64,000 nucleotides of DNA from Longimicrobiales bacterium. GTDB lineage: Bacteria > Gemmatimonadota > Gemmatimonadetes > Longimicrobiales > Gaopeijiaceae. The DNA lies in NCBI GenBank assembly GCA_029245345.1, contig JAQWPM010000015.1, forward strand, positions 124,001 through 188,000, given 5' to 3'. A program made the translations under genes and the position numbers. Positions 33,801 through 42,179 of the stretch are shown piece by piece. Under the pieces are notes generated by a model, which worked only from the letters and a program-made list of their open reading frames with translations, had not been told where the DNA came from and searched no databases. Position 1 is the first letter of the stretch; every line of letters begins with the position of its first letter.

Positions 33801-34855
33801 GCGGCTGTGAGCACACGGATTGAATGATCGAGCTTTCGGCGGTACTGGCGATCAATGTAGAGCCTTCTGACCAAGATGGAAAAAGGTGAGAGCCAATCCT
33901 TCACATCCACGGCGACATGAGCCATCCGCCAGTGCTTGGCGACTTCCTTGACCATGTACCACGCCAGAACCTCATGATCGACGTGTTCCCGGCCATATCC
34001 TTCGAGGAACGCCTCTTCAGTAGCCGGACATATCTCTTTACCCAGTGCGAATTTGGGGGAGCCCCAATAGAGAATCCGCAACGTCAGCACGAACCGGGCG
34101 AGGTCCGCCTCCCGCGGCGCACGTTTGATGGCCCCCGGATCCAGGAAGACCAGGCGGCCGTCCTGATTGAGCATCAAATTCCGAACATCAAGGCCTTTGA
34201 GGGACACTGTCGCCAAAGCGTGTGGCCGCCCCTCGGGAGCGGGAGGCAGCAGGTCCAACCACCGCTTCATCTGACCTTCCCCGAAGCAACCTCTCTCCGC
34301 CAGACCCTCCAGCAGTCGAACGATCTTGGCCCGGTTCTCGTGCCAGCCAACGGCGGTCTGACCGCCGGCGCCGGACTCGTGAACCGCCCGGACCGAGCGC
34401 CCCAATTCGTACATCCAACCAGTCATGACCGTCCGAGACGCGCTATCGCCAGAAGCCGACGCCGAATCGAGCGAGCGCAGGCGCTGCAACGCGTCCTCGC
34501 CCTGCACCAGGGAGGTAACCACCCCTCCGAGGTCCTCTAGGAACAGCTTCGGTTTCACGAAGCGGATCGGACGATTCCTCAGCGCAGACTCTAGATAGGT
34601 GAGGCTCTCATATTCCAGAGTTGCCTCTCGTAAATCTTGCGCCGAGCGAGGGAATAGCGGCCGGTCTCGGTCGAACAGAAAATCGTGACGCGGAAATTTG
34701 ACATAGACAGATTCGTCACCGTCCTCGCGGCGAAGCCTGAATCCATAAGAAAAATCGTGCCACTCGAAGTCCGAGCTACCGGCAACGCCGGACCCCCAAC
34801 TCAGTTCGGCCGCAACCCGGGTCGCAATTGCATCAACCGAGGTTTGCTCAGACAA
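33797..34855 (-). CDS. Lipopolysaccharide/sugar kinase-like protein (APH/Kdo kinase fold)
   Basis: The protein has 352 residues. It starts at TTG 34855, which overlaps the SIS gene by eight bases; no better start is visible. SVYVKFPRHD supplies a candidate ATP-binding lysine. SLKGLDVRNLMLNQDGRLVFLDPGA matches the catalytic loop (Asp, Asn) and metal-binding Asp of the aminoglycoside phosphotransferase / LPS kinase superfamily, with Gly or Leu in place of the usual His. It may phosphorylate a heptose or an ulosonic acid of the glycan. Neighbours are an SIS isomerase upstream and a methyltransferase downstream. Identification rests on the short catalytic motif, so the substrate is open. Confidence 0.75.
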   Translation of the reverse strand: MSEQTSVDAIATRVAAELSWGSGVAGSSDFEWHDFSYGFRLRREDGDESVYVKFPRHDFLFDRDRPLFPRSAQDLREATLEYESLTYLESALRNRPIRFVKPKLFLEDLGGVVTSLVQGEDALQRLRSLDSASASGDSASRTVMTGWMYELGRSVRAVHESGAGGQTAVGWHENRAKIVRLLEGLAERGCFGEGQMKRWLDLLPPAPEGRPHALATVSLKGLDVRNLMLNQDGRLVFLDPGAIKRAPREADLARFVLTLRILYWGSPKFALGKEICPATEEAFLEGYGREHVDHEVLAWYMVKEVAKHWRMAHVAVDVKDWLSPFSILVRRLYIDRQYRRKLDHSIRVLTAA

Positions 34856-35459
34856 CTTCGGCGGTGGCGGTCGATTCCCACTTGTTCGAGGCGACCATCA
34901 GGGCCGGATGAGCAACGAGCAGGTGCCAGACCAGTGCCTGGAAGGACTCGGTATGAGGCGTGACGGATTCGGCGTTGACGGTCGGAACCACCACGCAGGC
35001 GTTGGCCACTTTCGCTGTGTAGCCACCATCGCGACCCACTACGCCGTAGATCTCGGCGCCGACTTCCTGGGCGAGCTGCATGGCCCGGACTAGGTTGGCG
35101 CTGATGTTCCGCTCCAGATCACCCCCACCCACCGAGAAGATGAACACGGCGTCGTTTTTGCGGATCCGGCTGGCCTTGAGCCAAGCAGAATAGCTGGTAT
35201 CCCAGCCCTCGTCGTTCGTGCGGGCCGTCAGTTCCGAAACATTGTCACAGGGCGAATAGGCCTCGATTCCGGCGATCTTCCGGAAGTCGTTGACGGCATG
35301 TGAAGCATGCCCGGCACCCCCACCCACACCCAGGAGGAAGAGTCGACCCTCACGCTCCCTGAGCGCAGCAAGCCCGGCCGCCATCTTCTCAATGACCTCC
35401 GGATCCAGGAGGTCGATGATGGCCTTCGCTTCTGCCAGGTAGGTTACGGAATAGCTCAC
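34848..35459 (-). CDS. SIS-domain sugar isomerase-like protein (GmhA-related)
   Basis: The protein has 203 residues, the length of GmhA (sedoheptulose 7-phosphate isomerase). The single SIS fold is recognisable from FLLGVGGGAGHASHAVNDF, SELTARTNDEGWD, FIFSVGGGDLERN and VVGRDGGYTAKVANAC. The two Ser-rich phosphate-binding loops usual in GmhA (GNGGSAADA and STSGNS) are here Gly-rich (VGGGAGHAS and SVGGGD), so substrate binding must differ. It could supply a heptose 7-phosphate, an arabinose 5-phosphate-like aldose or another isomer. It lies between a 2-hydroxyacid dehydrogenase gene (21-base gap) and a sugar-kinase-like gene. Confidence 0.82.
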   Translation of the reverse strand: MSYSVTYLAEAKAIIDLLDPEVIEKMAAGLAALREREGRLFLLGVGGGAGHASHAVNDFRKIAGIEAYSPCDNVSELTARTNDEGWDTSYSAWLKASRIRKNDAVFIFSVGGGDLERNISANLVRAMQLAQEVGAEIYGVVGRDGGYTAKVANACVVVPTVNAESVTPHTESFQALVWHLLVAHPALMVASNKWESTATAEVV

Positions 35460-35480
35460 GGATTTTCCTGTGTGTTTGGA

Positions 35481-36410
35481 TTATTGGAAATCTAGCAAGC
35501 TAACAAGATTGTTAACGGCCTCGAGTTCCATGGCGACACGCGTCTCAAGGGTCAGCGTGGCTTGATGGGGCGTCGCGATCACCCTTTCGCACCCGAGAAG
35601 CGCACCATGGTACGGTTCCTCGGGAAAAACGTCCAGTGCGGCCCCCGCAAGATGGCCGGAATCCAGCGCAGCCCGAAGAGCCACATCGTCAACGACCTCT
35701 CCACGTGCGGTATTTATCAGATACGCGCCCGGGGGCATGATCCCGAACTCTCGTGCACCAAGCCTGAGCCCGCTCCCGCCCGCCGTGTGAATGGACACGA
35801 TCTCAGCCTGGGAAAGCACGCCGTCAAGATCGGTCAATTCGATCCCGTTCTCTGCGGCCCAGGTCGCGTCGGCCGCGGGGTCGACCGCAACAATTCTGAC
35901 GCCAAAGGGCCTAAGCAGCTCGAGAGTCCGGCGCCCGATCCGTCCTAGGCCGATCAGCCCCACTGTCCGACCGCCAAGGATCCGCCCCGTGCGCCGTTTC
36001 CATTCGCCCTTGTGAGTCGAGTCACTCAGGGCAGGCAGGTCCCGCAGCAGCGCCAGAATGAAGGTCAGGGTCAGCTCGGCGACCGCGTCGATCGGTGGTT
36101 GCGGCGTGTTCAGGACGGCAATCCCGAGATCTTTGGCCGCATCCAAGTCGATGGCGTCGATGCCGACGCCACATCGGCTGATCGCCTTCAGGTTGGGCAG
36201 AGCAGAGAGGGTCTCGCGTTTATAGGGTTCCACACCCGCGATCAGGCCCATCACTCCGGGCACCTGCTCCAGCACTTCCTCGGGACGAATCCTTCGACCC
36301 GATTCGTTCACCTTGAACGAGTAGCCTGAGGCTTCGAGCGCCAGGTTGGGCGTCGGAGCTTCGCGCGAAAACGTGGAGAGGGTTACGAAAATCTCAGGTC
36401 CATCAGACAT
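35481..36410 (-). CDS. D-isomer-specific 2-hydroxyacid dehydrogenase
   Basis: The protein has 309 residues from ATG 36410, which overlaps the HAD gene by eight bases (an ATG at 36452 is open but lies inside that gene). The NAD motif GLIGLGRIG and the catalytic set Arg in INTARGEVVDD, Glu in DVFPEEP and His in ATPHQATLT are all present. The family (SerA, glycerate or phosphoglycerate dehydrogenase-like) interconverts 2-keto and 2-hydroxy acids. Here it sits next to a HpcH/HpaI aldolase and a HAD phosphatase, so it may make or consume a keto acid for sugar synthesis. No ACT domain is present, unlike long SerA proteins. Confidence 0.9.
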   Translation of the reverse strand: MSDGPEIFVTLSTFSREAPTPNLALEASGYSFKVNESGRRIRPEEVLEQVPGVMGLIAGVEPYKRETLSALPNLKAISRCGVGIDAIDLDAAKDLGIAVLNTPQPPIDAVAELTLTFILALLRDLPALSDSTHKGEWKRRTGRILGGRTVGLIGLGRIGRRTLELLRPFGVRIVAVDPAADATWAAENGIELTDLDGVLSQAEIVSIHTAGGSGLRLGAREFGIMPPGAYLINTARGEVVDDVALRAALDSGHLAGAALDVFPEEPYHGALLGCERVIATPHQATLTLETRVAMELEAVNNLVSLLDFQ

Positions 36411-37065
36411 CTGCTGAATCCATCCATTGTTCAAGAATCTCGGCCACACCAAACAGGTCGGATGCCGCCACTACCTCTAGTTCGCCAAAGCCTTTTTCGC
36501 TGACTCTGCCGACGAAACCGACACCGGCTGTCTGAGCGGCGGCAGAATCCGACGGAGCGTCACCGACCAGAAGGGTGTGCACTGGGTCGACCTTTTCCGC
36601 CTCAAACGCTCTTCGAATCGCGTCTGACTTCTCAAGGGGCGGATTACCAAACACGCCAGCGAAGTAGCGGGAGAGGCCCTTCCGCTGGACGATCACGCGG
36701 AGCTCATCCTGGGGTGTAACCGACGCTACATAGAGCGGAACGCGTTGGCTCCAGCGGTCCAGGAACTCCCGCGCACCGGGGACCAGTTCGGTCGCCACCA
36801 CCCGGTCTACGACCAGTTCGGAAAAGCGGGTCGCCATTCGCGCCACCGCGTCCTCATCGCCGCCCTCCATCAGGTTCTGAGCGTAGTGCCGAAATTTCAC
36901 CATACGCGGGGACGAAAAATTCTCTTCGTGGAACGCCAGCATCGACGCTTCATGCTCGGGATATTCCCCGAACAGTTCGTGAAAAGCCTCGTCCTTCGCC
37001 CCGTTCGACTCCGCGATCACACCATCAAAATCCAGAACGATCAGGCGAATGTCACGCACCACCAT
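36403..37065 (-). CDS. HAD-superfamily sugar phosphatase-like hydrolase
   Basis: The protein has 220 residues from ATG 37065, which has a perfect AGGAGG seven bases upstream; an ATG at 37140 is inside the aldolase gene. The nucleophile motif is VLDFDGVIAES, the Lys is in PLEKSDAIRRAF and the acidic motif is LLVGDAPSDSAAA. A four-helix cap sits between motifs 1 and 2, as in phosphoglycolate phosphatase or beta-phosphoglucomutase types. It probably removes phosphate from a sugar or ulosonic acid phosphate made by the neighbouring aldolase and isomerase. It overlaps the aldolase stop by 14 bases. Confidence 0.88.
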   Translation of the reverse strand: MVVRDIRLIVLDFDGVIAESNGAKDEAFHELFGEYPEHEASMLAFHEENFSSPRMVKFRHYAQNLMEGGDEDAVARMATRFSELVVDRVVATELVPGAREFLDRWSQRVPLYVASVTPQDELRVIVQRKGLSRYFAGVFGNPPLEKSDAIRRAFEAEKVDPVHTLLVGDAPSDSAAAQTAGVGFVGRVSEKGFGELEVVAASDLFGVAEILEQWMDSADV

Positions 37066-37852
37066 CGATCGTCCTCCTGACGCGGTCGTGCAGGTCCCGG
37101 CAGGCATCCCCCAGGAAAAGAATGTCCGTACCCAAGGCAATGAACTGGTAGCCCTCCTTCAGTCGGTCTGCGACCTGGGTCACAGCCGTGTCAGGATGAA
37201 CCAGGTGAATCCCCGCAATCAGGCCTTTCGCCCGCGTTGCCTTGAGGACCGTGTCCATGGCCTCCGCGATGCGAGGATCATCCAACTGCCCTGGAATCCC
37301 CATCGACATCGACATGTCGTAAGGCCCGATGAACGTGCCATCGATCCCCTCAACCTCAAGGATTTCGTCGATGTTCTCGACGGCATCCTTGTGCTCGATC
37401 TGAATCATCAGGAGCACGTCGTCGTTCGCGCGTTCCACGTATTCGGCGAAGTCCAGCCCATATCCCTGGGCCCGCGCCAGGCCCACGCCTCGGGTCCCGA
37501 TCGGCGGAAATCTGACGGCCCGTACGGCGGCCTCGGCCTCCGCACAGGTGTTGACCATGGGAACCAGTACGCCAGCAGCTCCGGAATCAAGGACGGCCTT
37601 GGCCTGAATCGGATCGTTCCACGCAAGCCTGACCATCGGAACTGCGCCGTGGCGCTCAATGGCGATCAGTAGCGGGAGCACCTCTGACACGTCGATCGCG
37701 GTGTGCTCCGTCTCGACCACTACCCAGTCGTATCCCGCCCGGGCAACGATCTCAGCAATCGACACATGGGCCATGGACATCCACGAGCCGATTGAGGCCT
37801 CACCGCGCGCGAGTCGATCCTTCACGTCTCGGGCCAGCTTCATATCGTTCAT
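37052..37852 (-). CDS. HpcH/HpaI-family class II pyruvate aldolase
   Basis: The protein has 266 residues. IGSWMSMAHVSIAEIVARAGYDWVVVETEHTAID is the family's N-terminal strand and base region, VPMVNTCAEAEAAVRAVRFPPIGTRGVG the middle motif, and IQIEHKDAVENIDEI holds the metal-binding Glu; GTFIGPYDMSMSMG has the second metal Asp. These enzymes join or split pyruvate and an aldehyde. In this operon, between a KdsB-like cytidylyltransferase and a HAD phosphatase, it could build a 3-deoxy-2-ulosonic acid from pyruvate instead of PEP. It starts with an ATGA overlap. The acceptor aldehyde is unknown. Confidence 0.9.
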   Translation of the reverse strand: MNDMKLARDVKDRLARGEASIGSWMSMAHVSIAEIVARAGYDWVVVETEHTAIDVSEVLPLLIAIERHGAVPMVRLAWNDPIQAKAVLDSGAAGVLVPMVNTCAEAEAAVRAVRFPPIGTRGVGLARAQGYGLDFAEYVERANDDVLLMIQIEHKDAVENIDEILEVEGIDGTFIGPYDMSMSMGIPGQLDDPRIAEAMDTVLKATRAKGLIAGIHLVHPDTAVTQVADRLKEGYQFIALGTDILFLGDACRDLHDRVRRTIDGGA

Positions 37853-38799
37853 GCTGCTTTCCTGGCGACCAGGCGCACGTGAGAGGCAAGTCGATTGATC
37901 TGCAGAAACTCAACCAGGCTGTTCACCGTCCGCTGTGGCCGGTTTTTGAATAGATAGCTGAGGAAGCGGGACGTCGGATCACTCGTTGAGTCATCAAGCA
38001 CGTGGCGGATGATCTCAAGATCCAGGAGCCCCGGGGTACTCAACTCAACGATCTCCCACTCGGGAGCCGAGAAGAGAGCCTCAAAGCCTTCGACGGTCAG
38101 AAGGTTGAGCTTGTCCGGCGGCATGATCGTGGGTGAGCGATCCCAAAGGACCAGCGGTTCCAGTCCACTTGCAGCGGGCGCGGTCAGCACCATCAGGCCT
38201 CCCGGGCGCAATGCGGTGTGGACATCCTTGATCAGAGCCGGAAGGTTATGGGTGCGTCCGACGCAATCGAAGGCCGTGACGACGTCAACGTCTCCGGCTG
38301 CCAACGCGGCCCGCCCATCCAACAGATCCGAGGGGCCGCCCAGGGCTTTGATCTCGCTACGCAGGAGGGCCCCATGGGTACTCAGATCAACCAGACGCTC
38401 CGCCTGCGGGTGCTTCTCGGCAATGCTGTCGAGAACCCACTGGGCAAGCGGCGCGGCGAGCTTTTCCCGGCGGGACTCCAGGGTGAGGCGATAGATCTCC
38501 TCTTCCCAGAACGCCACGGACTCCGCGTCCGAATAGTATTGGTCGAGAGCGTCTGAGCTGGGACGTTCGCGCACATACAGAGTGCCACAGCCGTCGCAGG
38601 AAACGTATTCAAGCCCGAAGCGCGGGAACGCAACGCTGAAATCGGGCGAGACACAGCCGGGACAGTCGACGGGCGCCAGCGGCCCGGGGGCCAGTCGGGT
38701 CCGGCAGTCCTGCTCAACCAACTCAAGGAATCGCGCGTTAGCCTCGCTCGGCTTGATTTCAATCTGATTCAAATCCTGCAGCGAAACGATCGTCTTCAT
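37849..38799 (-). CDS. Zinc-ribbon methyltransferase-like protein with degenerate SAM motif
   Basis: The protein has 316 residues. Near residues 45-75 a four-cysteine ribbon (CPGC ... CDGCGTLY) precedes a SAM-methyltransferase-like domain, as in C-methyltransferases of sugar pathways. Later elements match: VVTAFDCVGRTHNLPALIKDVHTAL and RPGGLMVLTAPA. The expected glycine-rich motif I reads LVDLSTHGALLRSEI, lacking the usual G-x-G, so SAM binding may be weak or lost. It is joined by ATGA overlaps to the aldolase and the Gfo/Idh gene. It could be an active, divergent enzyme or a non-catalytic partner. A canonical relative lies at 42180-43160. Confidence 0.75.
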   Translation of the reverse strand: MKTIVSLQDLNQIEIKPSEANARFLELVEQDCRTRLAPGPLAPVDCPGCVSPDFSVAFPRFGLEYVSCDGCGTLYVRERPSSDALDQYYSDAESVAFWEEEIYRLTLESRREKLAAPLAQWVLDSIAEKHPQAERLVDLSTHGALLRSEIKALGGPSDLLDGRAALAAGDVDVVTAFDCVGRTHNLPALIKDVHTALRPGGLMVLTAPAASGLEPLVLWDRSPTIMPPDKLNLLTVEGFEALFSAPEWEIVELSTPGLLDLEIIRHVLDDSTSDPTSRFLSYLFKNRPQRTVNSLVEFLQINRLASHVRLVARKAA

Positions 38800-39827
38800 G
38801 CGCCTTCCCGGATCAAAGTGTCGATAGGGGTCTGGTATACCTGGTCAATGATCTCCATCACCCGCAGTGCGTCTAGCGAACTTCCCTGCTCTACCGGTCG
38901 ATCCTCGAGAATGCAGGAGGTCCAGTGCGCGAGCTCCAGTTCCCATGATGGATCGTCATCGTAGTAGGTGGTCTCCTCCCTGGGATTTCCTACGGATACC
39001 GCCTGGTCCCGATTGGGTGGGCGTCGCCCGATCACCAGCGTCTCCCGACCGTAGGATCCGGACTTGGAAAGCAATCCGCTGACATTGAGGTACCCTCCTT
39101 CAAGACCGAGTTCGAGCCGGAAAGTGTGGTTCCACGACGTCGCGGTGGAGTGCAGTTGGGCCAGATGTCCCTTCTCCGAGCGGAGCAGGAGCATGGCGTT
39201 GTCCTCGACCGGGATATCCCAGAAGGACGATGCCCGGAGCCCGACGACCTGGTCAAAATCCCCGCAGAAGTAGCGGAACAGGTCGAGCATGTGGATTCCC
39301 TGGTCCAGCAGGATGCCGCCACCACCCACGGCGGGGTCGTTCCTCCAGGACTTCTCGTAGCCGTATCCGCCTGACTTTCCGTAGACTCCGCGGACCGTCA
39401 GAAGGCGTCCAAGCGAGCCACTGGCGATCAGAGCCCGCACATCGGCTATGCCGGGGTGGTGTCGATGGTTGAAGCCAAAAATCAGCTTGCACTGAGGATT
39501 GCGGGCCTCGGCCTCACGAATCCGCTGGATGTCTCCCAGGTTACGCCCCGGTGGCTTCTCACAAAACACGTGAAGGCCTTGATCCAGACCGTAGACCACG
39601 GCCTCGGGGGTCACATTGTTCGGCGTGCAGACGAAAAGTCCGTCCAGCCCCTCGGCGCACAGCGACTGGTAGTCCTCGAAGGCACGGTATCCAGCTTTCC
39701 GAATACGGTCCTCGTACCCCGGATCAACCACACCCACCAACTCATAATTCGGGTGGTCGCGGACGGTCCACTCACGGATCTCGCCCATGTATCCGAACCC
39801 GACGATCCCTACGCGAAGCTTCTTCAT
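38796..39827 (-). CDS. Gfo/Idh/MocA-family sugar oxidoreductase
   Basis: The protein has 343 residues from ATG 39827 (TGATG overlap with the KdsB-like gene; a TTG lies one codon upstream). The NAD(P) motif VGIVGFGYMGE opens the chain, FCEKPPGRN is the conserved EKP signature and GGGGILLDQGIHMLDLFRYF is the catalytic-domain motif with Asp and His. Members oxidise or reduce sugars and sugar nucleotides. Placement among KdsB-like, aldolase and SDR genes suggests it acts on a keto group of an acidic sugar or its precursor. A second family member occurs at 61799-62758. Confidence 0.9.
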   Translation of the reverse strand: MKKLRVGIVGFGYMGEIREWTVRDHPNYELVGVVDPGYEDRIRKAGYRAFEDYQSLCAEGLDGLFVCTPNNVTPEAVVYGLDQGLHVFCEKPPGRNLGDIQRIREAEARNPQCKLIFGFNHRHHPGIADVRALIASGSLGRLLTVRGVYGKSGGYGYEKSWRNDPAVGGGGILLDQGIHMLDLFRYFCGDFDQVVGLRASSFWDIPVEDNAMLLLRSEKGHLAQLHSTATSWNHTFRLELGLEGGYLNVSGLLSKSGSYGRETLVIGRRPPNRDQAVSVGNPREETTYYDDDPSWELELAHWTSCILEDRPVEQGSSLDALRVMEIIDQVYQTPIDTLIREGA

Positions 39828-40624
39828 CAAGAAAGGCCCGACTGGTTGGTACGAATGGATTCGAACAGCGCGCGCTGCGTTGGGTCCTCAGCCAGGAGTC
39901 TTTCCGCCCGGACCAGATCTTCCGGCCGATCCACACCGACAGTGGGAGCATCGGAGAGAACGCCTCGAATCGAATAGCCGTGCTCCAGAACTCGGAGCAT
40001 ATCCACCGACTCCATTCGCTCCAGCGGGCACTCGGCCATCTGGCTGAACTTGTGCAGGAAGTCGGTACGGAAGGCCATGATCCCCGTCTGTCGATAGACG
40101 GGGACGGGTCCCGGACTGCGCGGGAACGGCACAGCCGCCCGGGTCAGATAGATGACGTTTCCCTGCAGGTCACAACACGCCTTCACCACGTCGGGGTCAG
40201 ACAGATCTTCCGGCCCGCTCAGGGGAGAGACCAGGTTGGTGCACAGGAGGTCCGGGTCGGCCAGAAGAGGGGCGACCACGGCATCGACCGTCGCGGGATC
40301 GAGTAGCGGCTCGTCTCCCTGGACGATCACCACGATTCGGCCCGTGACTGACTCCATCGCTTCCTGTACGCGATCCGTACACCGCTCGTGGGTGTCTCGC
40401 GTCATGACGGCGGCGCCGTCGAATCCCTGGATGGCAGCCATGATGTCCTTATCGCAGGTGGCGACAACGACCCGATCCACCGTGCGGGCGAGGCCGGCCC
40501 TGCGGCGCACATGCTCAACCATGGGCAGCCCTGCGATCATGGCCAGAGGCTTTCCCGGGAAGCGCGAGGAGGCCATCCGGGCCGGGACCACAGCCACGAC
40601 CGTGTCCTTCCTTTCGGTGCTCAT
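39827..40624 (-). CDS. CMP-Kdo synthetase-like cytidylyltransferase
   Basis: The protein has 265 residues from ATG 40624 (ATGA overlap with the SDR gene). VVPARMASSRFPGKPLAMIAG is the CTP-binding loop of KdsB, and IVVIVQGDEPLLDP carries the catalytic Asp. CTDRVQEA and GIMAFRTDFLHKF also fit KdsB. It activates a 3-deoxy-ulosonic acid as its CMP derivative. No KdsA or KdsC homologue accompanies it; the neighbours are a pyruvate-type aldolase, a HAD phosphatase and oxidoreductases. It may therefore be a second, specialised KdsB for a modified ulosonic acid. I leave the symbol empty because the substrate may not be Kdo. Confidence 0.9.
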   Translation of the reverse strand: MSTERKDTVVAVVPARMASSRFPGKPLAMIAGLPMVEHVRRRAGLARTVDRVVVATCDKDIMAAIQGFDGAAVMTRDTHERCTDRVQEAMESVTGRIVVIVQGDEPLLDPATVDAVVAPLLADPDLLCTNLVSPLSGPEDLSDPDVVKACCDLQGNVIYLTRAAVPFPRSPGPVPVYRQTGIMAFRTDFLHKFSQMAECPLERMESVDMLRVLEHGYSIRGVLSDAPTVGVDRPEDLVRAERLLAEDPTQRALFESIRTNQSGLS

Positions 40625-41382
40625 TGAGGAAGGACTCCACAATCAACGTTGATGCACTGTCCGGTAACCGCCGAAGCGGCGTCAGAGGCCAGGTAGAGAC
40701 AGAGGGATCCGACCTCGTCTCCCCGAGGCAGGCGCCGAAGCGCGGCCTGAGTGCCCGCGAAGCCATCCAGGTACTCCCGCACATTCTGTCCGCCTGGAGG
40801 CGCGACCGGTTCCTGCAGAGCGTCCATGAGCCCCTCAGTCTCCACATAGACCGGGCAGACCGCGTTCACACGAATCCCGGACGGTCCCAGCTCTTTCGCG
40901 AATGCCTGGGTGACCCCGTTCACACCGAATTTCGAGGCGCAGTAGACTGAGTTGTTTCCGCTCCCCCGCTTTCCGGCAAGGCTGGACACGTTGACGATAA
41001 CCCCGGTTGAACCGAGGTGCGGCAGAACCGCCTGGGAAGCGAAAAACGTTCCCTTGAGGTTGGTGGAGAGCATCCGATCCCAGAACGCCTCATCGACGTC
41101 CTCGACGCGGCGCCAGCCAGAAAAGCCCGCGTTGTTCACCAGAACGTCGACACCACCCATCCAGCCTACCGCCTGCACGACCATCGCCCTGATCGACTCG
41201 GGCGAAGTGATATCACAGGCAATGTGACGGACCTGATCACCAAGCTCGGCAGGAATGCCGGAATCCGAACGGGAGGCGACAACCACTCGATAGCCTGCCG
41301 CCGAAAAGGCCCGTGTGATTTCGGCTCCGATTCCGCGTCCGCCACCTGTCACGATTGCGTTCTTCACAGAAGTCTCCGGCAT
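40621..41382 (-). CDS. Short-chain dehydrogenase/reductase (SDR)
   Basis: The protein has 253 residues, classical SDR size. The cofactor motif is VTGGGRGIGAEI, the structural NNAG is followed by NVSSLAGKRGSGNNSVYCASKFG with the Ser-Tyr-Lys catalytic triad, and VNAVCPVYVETE gives the family PG-like motif. It probably interconverts a keto and a hydroxy group of a sugar acid. It lies one base after a second SDR gene and overlaps the KdsB-like gene, so both SDRs probably work on the same acidic sugar. Cofactor preference cannot be judged safely. Confidence 0.9.
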   Translation of the reverse strand: MPETSVKNAIVTGGGRGIGAEITRAFSAAGYRVVVASRSDSGIPAELGDQVRHIACDITSPESIRAMVVQAVGWMGGVDVLVNNAGFSGWRRVEDVDEAFWDRMLSTNLKGTFFASQAVLPHLGSTGVIVNVSSLAGKRGSGNNSVYCASKFGVNGVTQAFAKELGPSGIRVNAVCPVYVETEGLMDALQEPVAPPGGQNVREYLDGFAGTQAALRRLPRGDEVGSLCLYLASDAASAVTGQCINVDCGVLPQ

Positions 41383-41383
41383 C

Positions 41384-42163
41384 TCAAATGGTCATGGCGG
41401 TAAAGCCGCCGTCTACTGTGATCTCGGCCCCGGTTACGAAGCTCGCCGCATCCGACATGAGCCAGTGGACTGCCCCGACCAGTTCCGACGGCTTTCCGTA
41501 CCGTGCCATCGGCGTGTGCCCGAGAATCTGCGCCTCGCGCTTGGCGTCGATGAAGTGCTTCTGGCTCCACTCGGTAGGAAAGAATCCGGGCCGCAGGGCA
41601 TTTACACGCACGCCGGCGGTCGCCCATTCACGGGCCAGATTCTGGGTCAGGTTCGATACACCGGCCTTGGCAACCGAGTAGGTGAAAGCTTTGGACAGCG
41701 GGGGACCGGCCGAGGCCGAGCTGATGTTCACAATGCTGCCGCTCCCCTGCTGAAGCATGCGCTCACCGAAGACCTGGCATCCCAGCATGGTACCAGTCAG
41801 CTGGACGCGGAGGATATCCTCCCATTCCTCGACGCCAATCTCGAGAAACGGAGTCGGGGCGTTGAGGCCCGCGCCATTCAGGAGACCGTGAACGCTGCCG
41901 TACTCCTTCAGGATCGCATCGAGAGCGGAGGCAAAGGCATCCTTGTGTCGGACGTCGAGCGCGAGGGCCATGGCCTCACCGCCCACGTCCTTGACCTGAG
42001 ATGCAACCTTCTCGGCATCCTCAATTCGTACGTCCAGCACGGCTATCCGGGCACCGGCGCGCCCGAAGTTCCGCGCCATCTCGCCAACGAGGAAGCCGCC
42101 CGCACCGGTAAGGGCAATGACGCGGCCTTCAACGTCGAACAGTTTACTGGTATGTGCGTTCAT
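41384..42163 (-). CDS. Short-chain dehydrogenase/reductase (gluconate 5-dehydrogenase-like)
   Basis: The protein has 259 residues. The cofactor loop reads LTGAGGFLVGEMARNF, a variant spacing found in SDRs of the gluconate 5-dehydrogenase / mannonate oxidoreductase type; VLDVRIEDAEK suggests NAD (Asp after the second strand). The catalytic residues are in NISSASAGPPLSKAFTYSVAKAG, and NALRPGFFPTEW follows. Substrates in this group are open-chain sugar acids, which suits a cluster building ulosonic acids. It begins 16 bases after the zinc-ribbon methyltransferase gene and precedes the second SDR by a single base. Confidence 0.9.
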   Translation of the reverse strand: MNAHTSKLFDVEGRVIALTGAGGFLVGEMARNFGRAGARIAVLDVRIEDAEKVASQVKDVGGEAMALALDVRHKDAFASALDAILKEYGSVHGLLNGAGLNAPTPFLEIGVEEWEDILRVQLTGTMLGCQVFGERMLQQGSGSIVNISSASAGPPLSKAFTYSVAKAGVSNLTQNLAREWATAGVRVNALRPGFFPTEWSQKHFIDAKREAQILGHTPMARYGKPSELVGAVHWLMSDAASFVTGAEITVDGGFTAMTI

Positions 42164-42179
42164 TCAGTTGTCATCTGTT

